NCBI GenBank assembly: GCA_033220425.1
Contig: CM065648.1
Span: 2,790,001 to 2,854,000 of the forward strand
Direction: 5' to 3'
Source: Lepraria neglecta
Taxonomy: Eukaryota; Ascomycota; Lecanoromycetes; Lecanorales; Stereocaulaceae
Length of the DNA: 64,000 nt
Both the position numbers and the translations under genes were made by a program. Under the pieces are notes generated by a model. That model was not told the origin of the DNA and ran no database searches. It saw only the letters and a program-made list of their open reading frames with translations. Of the stretch, positions 54,906 to 64,000 are shown piece by piece. Within the stretch, counting starts at the first letter, position 1. Each line of letters begins with the position of its first letter.

Positions 54906-57694
54906 CTATCTCGTGAAGCTCATGTTGTTATTCCCGTTCATTCCATTGCCAGCCAGACCGGTTCCATTCATCCCGTAAGTGCCATTTCCGTATCGCATAA
55001 TTCCAGTTCCCATATCGAAGCCCGCATTGCCCTGTATGGATGCTTCGTGTTCCATGCCGTTCCAATTCGCAAACATCTGATTCGAGTCTTTCAGCCACCA
55101 GTCGTGGTCTTGTATGAGTGAGTCGACACCGCCGAAAAGCATCGTGGGTGACGTGGTCGGCTGTGCCGGTGGCGCCTGTGACGCTTGGTTGTCGTAATAA
55201 TTTTGTTGGGGCTGAGGCATGGCGTAGCTTTGCTGGTTCGGCTTGTTGTACTCGGCCGCCGAGTGTGGTGGCATAGTCAACGAACCATTGAGACTTGGGA
55301 CGCCTGATGGCATTGGGCTGGCCAACGGAGCAGTGGTTGGGAAGAAGCCGTTGGTGGGAGCACCGTTCGCGGTGTTGACGGTCGTGTTGAGGTTAGATTC
55401 GATTTTGGGTTTCGTTGCCGGCGGAGGTAATGGTTGCATAGGCGTTGGCGGCGGTATCTGGTTACCCATCTTCGGCGATGAGCCGTGGTCTTTGAAAGGA
55501 CCGAATTTGGCTTCGGCTCGCATGAAGGTTTTCTCCGCCTCTTCTGGGAGATCAATGCTCCAACGCCTTGCCACTAAATGTAGTATGTTTAGAGTCCGTC
55601 GAGCACAAAGCCAGCTCTCACCAATCTCTTCGAGGTGCTTCAGGCCATGGACGATATCTCGGGCGGCGTTTTTGTCGGGCAAGTTAAGCAGGTGGACCGT
55701 ACATGCTGAGTGGGATATGTAGACTACGATGTTGCAGATTTGGCGAAGGCCATGGGTGCGTTTGTAGAGACGTATGAGCTTTGAGATCGTGGACGCCGCA
55801 TGGGTGAGGAATTTGCGAGGAGAAACGTGCGCGGGGAGAGGAGAAGTGGCTTGCTTGTATTTGAGGAAGGGACGGAACAAATGGATGAAGAGGAGTTGGA
55901 AAAACATGCTACGGCGAGGTTAGCTTGGCAATTGCACATTTTGTGTCCAAGCTTACTGCATGACCAGCACATTTGGCAATTGGCCCTCTTTTGGCTCCAT
56001 CTCTTTCGGCAAGTTCTTCCGCCATGCTTCCAGTCGGGTATGTAGCTCACTCAACTTCTTGAGTTCTGCCTGCTTGCCGAGTGGTTTTTCTAGCTGATGT
56101 GGGTGGTAGAAGTATAATAAGAGATCGCTGCTAATCTCACATAATTGAGATGTCTGGAGAGCGATAGCGCGGGTTCGCGACGGCTGGGAATTAGCTTTGC
56201 CCACACCGGAATCTGCGTATGGCGACCACTTGTCGGCGTCTTCCACGGGAAAGACGTCAAATTTGGGCACTGCAATGCTCGATAGTGGTATTTGAGGTTG
56301 TCGCCCAAGGTAATTTGACCAACACCTGATTCGTTAGTGGGTTTGTCTCTAGAGCGGGAGAGTAAGCATACTTGTCAAAGAGGAAGCATCCCCAGATCGT
56401 AATCCTACGAGCATCAATCTCTGCGTCATCGAGGTTGCTTGAGCCGGAGTCTATATTCAAGCCTAAGTCGTAGGCCATTCGAAAACTCATGCCGCTGTAG
56501 ACCCATCCGCGAGCCTCTCGCCCACACCCAGCTTCACGCACAGACATCAAGGCTAATGCTTGGACCGTCGCAAGCCTTGGATTCTCATGTTCATCGTTTT
56601 CCAATATCAATCTCTTCGCTTCCCTGAAAAAGTGATCGCCAGTGGTCGCCGAGTTCTTGGGGTCGGATCTGGCCTGTAGCCAAGAAGTGAAATGGCAGCC
56701 CAAAGCCAACATCGCATTGACCAACAGGGGAGTGCAGTACTCGGTTCTGCGCTTGACGCTCCGAGGTACATTTCCTAGAGAGAAGTCGTGCCAGAAGAGT
56801 TCTTTCGAAAGCGTGGTGAAGTAGGTGTAATGCCAAGTGAAATACATATTGAGGAGATGTAGGATGAGGTTAGGGTCCGAGGTGACTTCCGTCCACGAGA
56901 TGATTGCATCCTCCGAGTGTTCGTAAGGCTCCGAATCATCCATCGATGATATACCATCTTCGCCGTCAGGTTCGATGAAAATCAGGTTCGACGTTCCTCC
57001 GATTATACTCATGGATCCATTATCCAAACGCAGCTTGCCCATCTTGCCCGATAACTCTTTCTCGAACTGGGGAACGCCCGAGGGCGTCCCATCGTCCATT
57101 GGTGCTTCGACGACTCCATCATCATCGCCGAGAGCATTGTCCCTGGCCAAGATTGACTCAGCAACATCATCCAAGCTTTCACACGTCCTTATTTGTTTGA
57201 CAAGGTCGGGCACCTCATTATCGGGATAATTGAGGATGGCTTGGATGAGGGTCTGTAGGGTGGAATTGCGAGTCTTGAGGTTGTCAATGTCCTTCTTGTA
57301 GACGCCTTTGCGGCGGTGGTCTGAGTTGGGATCGTAGACGCATTCAGTGCCGTAGACAGAGGAGCACGCAGCGCAGCTGGGAGTATTGCCATCACACTGT
57401 GTATTGCAGAGCCTCAGTCAGCGTCCACACGGTAGGCAGGTAAGAGCAATCTATTCCTGCAGGTGATGAGAAAGCTAAAGAACGGACCTTGGATTTCCGC
57501 CTGCGACATGCTATACATGCGGTGCTGACGCATCGTCTCTTCGCTGAAGCGGAGCCCGGAGAGTCTTTGGAACCCTTGTCTCTGCTGTGCGACTTGGCCT
57601 TGTTCCCCTTTGGGACGGATTCGACAGCGTTGGGAATATCGTTGGTTGTTGTATGGTCAGGGTCGTCATCTTCGATCTTAGGTGAGCCAGCCAT
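54906..57694 (-). CDS. Zn2Cys6 transcription factor, NirA/NIT4-like
   Basis: Exons in transcription order 57694-57488, 57396-56372, 56325-55957 and 55908-54906 encode 867 aa. The binuclear zinc cluster is split by the first intron. It reads C-IAC-RRRKSK|C-DGNTPSC-AAC-SSVYGTEC, spacing CX2CX6CX6CX2CX7C, at about residues 57-85, followed by the linker HRRKGVYKKDIDNL and a short coiled coil (LKTRNSTLQTLIQAIL). The fungal-specific middle homology domain (about 200-560) contains HLLNMYFTWHYTYFTTLSKELFW, ARGWVYSGMSFRMAYDLGLN and CWSNYLGRQPQ. The tail is Pro/Gln/Asn/Gly-rich, typical for activation. Proteins of this type are commonly labelled nitrate-assimilation regulators, but direct orthology to NirA is not established here. 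Confidence 0.85.
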
Positions 57695-58209
57695 ATCTCC
57701 TCGGAGATGCGGTGGGAGGAAGCGAGGGAAGGCTCTCGGACCTGAGCCCGTCAGTTTAGTAATGGAAACGCGCGGTTTCTTTGTTCTGGCGAATGGCTTT
57801 TACAGAGTAACGCATGCCCCCAGAGTTTTGCTGGAGCGTTTACTAGCAAGCGAAGCAGGCCGCTTAGACGTCAGAGGTGATAAGAGATTGCCATTGTCGC
57901 CGGCTCAAAAGCCAATAGAATTGGCAAGACGAGGCTCTCAAGCTCCCAAGCTAAGGGTATCAATGGGCGGAAAGAGGCCTAGAACCGAATTGGCCCGGAG
58001 GCCGCTTAATTAAGGTCGGCATCAGTCAGCCGCTCAGATCTCGACGGCAGGGACTACAAGACTGCTAATGCCTGTGATGAACGCATTAGACTTGCGGGAT
58101 ATACGAGCTCGAAACTGCAGTTGGACTTGCAAGACCTACTGACAGTGATGCGCTTAGAAAATCAGAACAGAACGCTTCACCGCGCACTGAGACACGCGTC
58201 GGTTCCTGC
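57695..58209. promoter_or_regulatory. divergent promoter region, Zn2Cys6 regulator / tubulin cofactor D
   Basis: About 515 bp between outward-facing genes. I see no conserved coding sequence. An open frame extending the minus gene's antisense strand here is a shadow. Confidence 0.5.
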
Positions 58210-61200
58210 ATGATGGATGCTGCAGGCGATCAGGACATCAAGCTACAACGATCCTCCCCAGATCGTATCGCTGAGCTTAGACGTTCTCTTCCCCGCTTCT
58301 TGTGGAAGTCCAAGGCCACAGGGGAGGGAGCCCCACCTGTTACGAGGGTCCGAACACTGGTCTTGAAATCCAAGACTGAACGGCTGATCAACCTGGTGGG
58401 TCCATCTCATGGCATTTGTGAGTTAACCCCAAGCTGATGCACACTTTCTATTCCAGTTGGAGCCATTCCAGGAATGGCCGCAACTACTGGATCCCCATTT
58501 GGTAGACATTCTCCAACCACTGGTTTCTGCCTTCATTGAGTACCTGTTCAATCACAAATCTAAGTACCGCCAAAATGTGGACAAGCCCGTCTCGTCGAAA
58601 ATTATACCATTGCCTAGGGCGATCTGCAAGATCATTTACACGTTGTGCAAAGTTCGTGGGCAGAAAGTGATCACCCAATTCCTAGACAATGACCCGCACA
58701 ATCTGGAACCAATGCTCGATGCTTTGGAGCAATGGAGTCAAGCAGAGGATCCTGGAGTTGGTTCCACATGCACAAACCAGGCTATGGTTTGGGAGGAGAG
58801 ATTCGTCATGCTACTTTGGCTGTCTCATCTCATGCTGGCTCCATTCGAACTCGTTTCATTGGCTTCTCAAAGTCCCGGGATAAATCCTGACGCTACTACA
58901 TCTTTGCGTATCGGATTTCACAAAAAAACACCCCCTATAGCGAAGCGCCTTGTTAATGTCGCTGATCATTACCTCGGCTTTGCGAGCAAGGAGAGGGAGG
59001 CGGCAGCTGTTCTGTTATCACGTCTGGCTCTGAGGAAGGACATGCGAAAGATCGAGCTCCAAATGACCCTTGTCAATTGTGCTCTACTGATACTCGATAG
59101 AAGCCATAGCAAGGCTGCTCCACTGCCGACCTATGCATTGATTGGTATCCTTTCATTCCTTGCCAAAATCATTATTTCTGCTGAGAATGAGGTTCGCAAG
59201 CCTTTACTTGCGCCAATCTATAAATCGGTTCAACATGCCCTGGCCGATGATTCTCCTTTCCACAAGGAACTCAACTCTTCAGCAATGGCACGCAAGCTTA
59301 TCATCAAGATCCGTCGCGCGCTCATAGTAGCTGGGATAGAGATCGACGCGAAGAATCCAAGATCTCCATCATGCGTTGGTGAGGACGCTCTTGAGGAGGT
59401 TATTGATGAGATGCTCACGGCACTGGCCGACAAAGATACATCAGTGAGGATCGCTGCAAGTAAAGCTCTGAGCGTCATTGCCGTTCCCTTGAAATTCGAG
59501 ATGGTGGCTCAGATCGTGGAACCCATCTTGGAAAAATTGCGAGAAGATATGGTCTGGACATGGTCAGAGCAACATGAAGTCCAGTCTATCGGCTGGCCAG
59601 ACCTAGCTGCTCATGGTATTAACTCACCACCTGAATTGCCGGCGCATTGGGAACAGAGCCTAGCTCAAGTGAACCCCATGAGTTGGCACGGCCTGGTACT
59701 TACTTTATCTCAATTACTCTTCCGTGGTTCGATGCCAAAGTATCTTATCGATACTGTCCTTAAAACACTTGATCTTGCACTTCATTTCGAGCAACGGACC
59801 TCGCTGGGAGTATCAATCGGCACAAACGTAAGAGATGCGGCGTGCTTTGGTCTCTGGTCACTCGCTCGACGCTATAAGACTGCTGACCTTAAGGCCGATT
59901 CCGATTTGACATTCCAAGTTTTGGCGAACGAATTAGTGGTAGCTGCTACTCTGGATTCTGCTGGCAATATTCGCCGAGGAGCATCGGCTGCCTTGCAGGA
60001 GTTGATCGGTCGACACCCGGGGGAGATCAGGCATGGCATCCGAGTTGTTCAAGTTGTGGACTACCACGCAGTAGCATTAAGATCTCACGCAATGCTTGAA
60101 GTTGCTCGCAGCGCTTCCAAGATCGATAAGGTTTATTGGCACGCGCTCTTGAATGGCCTGTTGGACTGGAGAGGAGTAGGCTCCCCAGACCCGCAATCTC
60201 GGCGCCATGCTGCGGAAGCCATAGGTTCTTTGGCGGCCATCGATGCCCTAACATCTGTACATGACACTATTAAAATTGTGAGGGACAGATTACGTAAGAC
60301 CTCGTCTTATAAGATTGAGGTGCGGCATGGATTGATCCTTGCACTGGGGGAAGTCGCTCTTGCAGGAGCTAAATTCTACTTTGAAATGGATGTCCATGGC
60401 TCCGTTCACACCAACGACCAAATACTTGAATTCGGTTCACATTTGGCAGTCCAGACGGCTGAACTGTGGACGGCTTATTGCACCGATAGACCTGAGGTGA
60501 AGGATGGCAGAGCAGACGATGCAATTCAATTCTTCTACCTGGATTCAATGCTCCGTTCTGGACTCATGTGCGAGGCTGTTTGTTCGCTGATCTCAGCCCT
60601 TGCATGGATAACCTCGACGTTTTCCTTAGTCCCAGTAAAGGAATTGATCGCCCGCGTTGAAGATATGCATGTGTGTGTAAGAGCACTCGAGCGGAGTCTC
60701 GAGAAAACCGATCCGGATGTTCTCCAAGCAAGTGCACAGACAGCGGAGAGCCTATTTAGACTTCTTGACCAGCATACCCAAACACAACTAGTCTCCAAGT
60801 GGGCTCAACGCCTTCACCCTACAACACCGAAAACTCCAGATGGATCGAAAGCTGGAGCAACAATGGCTCTAGTTGCAGTGTTCCAGCAGGTTGGTGATAT
60901 GGAATTGTCAGCGCCGTCCGGCCCTGCTATTCGTGCTATGTTCCAGGATTTCAGCATCGATCCTGGAAACGTACTCATGCCGCCACTGCGAGTTCTCATC
61001 CTCCATATCCTTCTCGAGCAGCTCAATTATCCTGTGACTAGCATAGAGTTAAGATGCACTACTCTGAAGAGTTTGACCTCGGGGGTCTTGGAATCCGAAT
61101 GTGCGTATCTCTTTACGTGGATTCCGCGCGAGCTAATTCTCCTAGTGATTACTGCCGATTTGTCAAATGCCTTGGAAGTTTGTCTGGCTGATTATACTAT

Positions 61201-62246
61201 TGACCAACGTGGCGATGTCGGTTCCCTGGTCCGTATTGAAGCTATCAAGGCCGTAGCTACGGTCTTGAGAAAGAATCTTGTGAGTTTACGCAATAGAAAA
61301 ACGCTGGCCGCAAAGATATGTGGTCTTGCTGTGGAAAAACTCGACAAAGTACGATGGCGAGCTTGGAATTGCTTACAGCCAAACTGGGGCGTGTTTGGTC
61401 TTGGACTGCGACCGCAAGTGTATGTATCTTCAATTTTGACCCACAGCATCTAGGATCGGCTAAAAATAGCAGCATTATCGCTGATATCGCGCAAACTTCG
61501 ACCACTGATTACTTCAAGCAGTTGATCTCATTGTGTGATCAGGGTTGGATCCAGGTGCCGCTGCTCGAGGGCTTCATTACCTCAGCCGGAGCTGGCTCGG
61601 AATCGGTTCTCCAAGCTTCTAGGACAGCATTCGTTGCTTACACCAATGACCGTTCGCTCGTTGCACTGAGCATGTACTGCACGACTATCGTCGACTTTGT
61701 CCATGACAATCACTCCAACGATCGATTGCTTCTCCCTGCGATGGACTTTCTTGGGTTCCTGTTTGACGCTGGCGTTCTGCCCCGTCTTGCGAACGAAATG
61801 TTCGGGTATGCAAATTCAACTCTTTGGACAGTCAATCAATTCAAATACTGATATAGAAAAAGCTGGAAACGACTTTTCAATGTCATCCAGGCAACTCAAC
61901 TCAACTCAATCAACATTCACAAGATTGAAGCTGCTGTCAAAATCTATGTGGGCTTGGCTGGCATGGCTTCCCTTCCCAAAATCAAAAGTGTAGCCTTGAA
62001 GAAGTTGTATCAGATGTTGATACATAGATATCCGAAGGTATTCTATTCTGCGTTCGACCAATGATTTTAGTGGAAGCTGACTAGTCTCAGATACGTAATG
62101 TTGTTGCTGATGCATTGTTTATTCTTACGCAGGATGAAGAGCTTTTGGGGGTGAATTGGTCGAAGCCGCAGAAAGACCTGGAGATTGTCATTTTGAGAAT
62201 TAAGGAGAAGCTTCAGGCGGAGGACAGACAGCACCTGCTTGATTGA
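58210..62246 (+). CDS. TBCD: tubulin-specific chaperone D (cofactor D)
   Basis: Exons 58210-58395, 58457-61419, 61470-61805, 61857-62037 and 62091-62246 encode 1,273 aa with consistent phases. The length and HEAT/ARM-repeat composition match cofactor D. Recognisable blocks are RYRQNVDKPVSSK-like FNHKSKYRQNVDKP, WEERFVMLLWLSHLMLAPFEL, DKDTSVRIAASKAL and NVRDAACFGLWSLARRY. Further blocks are LLEGFITSAGAGSESVLQASR and the terminal HRYPK|IRNVVADALFILTQ. The protein holds beta-tubulin and joins it to alpha-tubulin with cofactors C and E; it also acts at microtubules in the cytosol. Two adjacent ATG codons (58210 and 58213) could start it. The third junction uses GTATGT with acceptor AATAG at 61469; the nearer CACAG breaks the frame. 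Confidence 0.93.
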
Positions 62247-63135
62247 GGAGATATTCCACTGTACAACACCAACATTACTAAAGCGCTACAAGGTTCGACG
62301 ATAGAAAGAAGACGGAGAAAAAGCTCCGAAGACTTTGTATGATTAAAAGCACATTGCTGGCCTTGTACATATTATTCGAGGGCATCGAATGAAAAGTAGA
62401 ACTAGTGTCAGATATGAATTTCACCCACCCGGTACCAGGCAGTTAGGTGAAACTCAGCAAGCACTACATTTTCTACATGAGAAGTGACATTAGTCGACTG
62501 AGACCAGGTTCTGAACGCTCCGCTTCGTATAGAAGCTCTTATACAAAACAATGTCATTTTCAAGTTTCAAGATGTTAGGGAGGTTGTGCCTTTCCTATTT
62601 TAGAGAATTGTCAATGAGAGGCTTATGGTGTATTTTTCATACCTATGCTAGAGTATCTGATGTTCAGTGAATTGTTGCAGGCCTTCACATTCCTCTTGTC
62701 CTTTCCCCTTTATATTCAAAATCATTCGGATAGGCCTGGAGTCTATCTCAAGGTTCTTGCAATGGCCATGATAGCATTTCATTCATAGCTTGATTAGATG
62801 CGTCACATATGAACAACTAGCTCTCCCCCAGCCTGAGGATTGTGTGAAGTCATCCGAAGGGCTCGATTTGAGCCTTTTAGTGAGTTTCGGTTGGTAATCA
62901 ATCCATAGCTCTTACAAAACATTACGCTTGGCTAGTGATGATGTTATGGCATATCTTAGATGCAACATGTTTCGTTAGGTCTACGCGCGCGTTTCAGCTA
63001 TTGGCTTGGAATGATGGTGCACGAACATTGCCTAGATACACATGAATAGCGCTAACAACAACTAAACTCCTGAAATGGCGGGCAGTACAGCACGATCTCA
63101 CAAGTCCAGACACGGCCACTTAAAATCGCACCGTA
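62247..63135. other. intergenic, no gene seen
   Basis: Nothing coding is supported. This is the shared 3' flank of two convergent genes. Confidence 0.45.
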
Positions 63136-64000
63136 TCACGTAAATGAGTAGCCAACAAGAGAATTCCAAATGTGAACAGCGAAACAGCCACGCACCTTTC
63201 CAATATCAGATGACAGAGCATCCAACGGCACCCGCAAGACCCACGCCTGCCGTAACCAGAATGCCCATACTGCCCAAGCCAGCAAGTACCCTCTCCAACG
63301 TCCAGGTTTGATTTCTCGCCACGAGTGAGGTGGGGGCATAGTTGGAGGTACTTGGCATGGAGCTGTAGTTGGAGGTGCTTCTATGACTAGAGTAGCCGCT
63401 GTACCCCTATAAGAGGGCTGCGAGACGGGTCCAGTTGTACCGATAGAGAAATGGTGCCCAATTGTCTCGGCTACTTTGCGCACATCGGCTTCCCATGTGG
63501 TGGGGACAAGGAAGCGGCAACTCTTGTCATTGAAGGCGATGAAGTAATGGCCGCTGTTTGGGCTGAGAGAAACGTGCTGCACACATAAGGCTATTAGACG
63601 TATTGATTAGATTGGCATGGGAAGACGTACGGCGATATCGCCTTGCATGGCATTTTCCATGATCTTTTCCAGCTCGGGATATTCATATTCGACCCGCCAG
63701 ATGAAGCTTCCACCTCTTCAAAGTACGAAAAAACTTCTGTTCCGACCCAGCGCTACTTCGGTGATAGGATTCCCCTTATCAAAAGCTCTCTCGACGATAT
63801 CTTCGAGGCTATCTGAGTCGACATGGTAATTATAATTACGTTCGTGGATCGCAAAATAGGTGCCGTTAGGGCCAAAGGTGAGCTTGGGTGCAATGCTCCA
63901 GTCCTCTCATTCCTCTTTAAACCAATCGTGGACTCTGGACGCAGTACTCCCTTCCCAGGCTTTGATGGAATCTATGTCAGGCTACGTGATACGCGGGGTA
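63136..64000 (-). pseudogene. repeat-containing protein, 3' part, interrupted, runs off the window
   Basis: The minus strand from the window edge encodes three similar units of about 35-40 residues: KLTFGPNGTYFAIHERNYNYHVDSDSLEDIVER, EVALGRNRSFFVL..GGSFIWRVEYEYPELEKIM and HVSLSPNSGHYFIAFNDKSCRFLVP. An intron lies at about 63581-63630 (GTACGT donor, TGTGCAG acceptor). The C-terminus is Pro-rich with a Trp-rich hydrophobic patch (YLLAWAVWAFWL). Two in-frame TGA codons lie at 63907-63909 and 63718-63720, where Arg or Trp would be reached by one change. The fold is like the beta-propeller-type repeat proteins common in ascomycetes, name unknown. The 5' part lies beyond the window. Confidence 0.5.

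Noticed and set aside
55570-55618. Possible 49-nt in-frame intron in the last exon of the Zn2Cys6 gene (GTGAGA donor, TTTAG acceptor)
   Set aside because: Retaining it preserves the family block ESWLCARRTL. Removing it would delete a conserved segment.
1-64000. CRISPR arrays, rRNA genes or complete tRNA genes
   Set aside because: No regularly spaced direct repeats, no rRNA-like sequence and no convincing cloverleaf were seen on either strand.

Overview
The window is a gene-rich stretch of a filamentous ascomycete (Pezizomycotina) nuclear genome. Most genes are split by 50-65 nt introns with GTANGT-type donors, CTAAC/CTGAC-like branch points and YAG acceptors. The protein families (HET domain, Zn2Cys6 regulator, fungal bZIP, CSC1-type channel, GT71 mannosyltransferase, type I PKS remnant, Tc1/mariner element) are typical of that group. 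Order or genus cannot be fixed from the sequence alone. All exon coordinates below were worked out by hand from reading frame, splice consensus and family similarity; nothing was computed.

Layout. 0.7-2.2 kb: GT71 mannosyltransferase (+). 3.0-3.8 kb: secreted single-pass membrane protein (+). 4.6-8.5 kb: 12-exon multi-pass membrane protein (-) whose longer introns are recognisably related to one another. 9.4-12.3 kb: CSC1/OSCA-type mechanosensitive channel (-). 14.3-15.6 kb: short-chain dehydrogenase (+). 16.05 kb: 55-residue protein with an MGC lipidation N-terminus (+). 16.3-20.6 kb: two tandem stalked membrane proteins (-), each cut by one stop codon, and a third fragment. 21.2-22.6 kb: PlsC-type acyltransferase (-), divergent from a bZIP factor (23.2-24.0 kb, +). 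25.3-26.7 kb: caspase-like protein (+). 28.2-29.0 kb: LITAF-domain protein (+). 29.6-31.5 kb: multi-pass membrane protein (+). 31.6-33.1 kb: FAD-dependent oxidoreductase (-), divergent from an NmrA-like protein (33.7-34.7 kb, +). 35.4-37.2 kb: HET protein (+). 37.3-38.2 kb and 40.6-41.8 kb: secreted proteins (-). 52.8-54.4 kb: possible chymotrypsin-fold cysteine peptidase (+). 54.9-57.7 kb: NirA/NIT4-like Zn2Cys6 regulator (-), divergent from tubulin cofactor D (58.2-62.2 kb, +). 63.1-64.0 kb: interrupted gene running off the window (-).

The segment from about 42 to 52.3 kb is different. It holds a truncated MFS transporter, a decayed type I PKS remnant, a CorA-like pseudogene and a decayed Tc1/mariner element with well-kept 27-bp inverted ends and a TA target duplication. 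It looks like the ruin of a small metabolite locus that has collected mutations and a transposon.

Two themes deserve attention. First, the 12-exon membrane-protein gene contains two sets of mutually similar introns, which looks like introner-like element spread. Second, at least six loci are otherwise conserved but carry in-frame stops that single C-to-T or G-to-A changes would explain, as expected from RIP-type decay.
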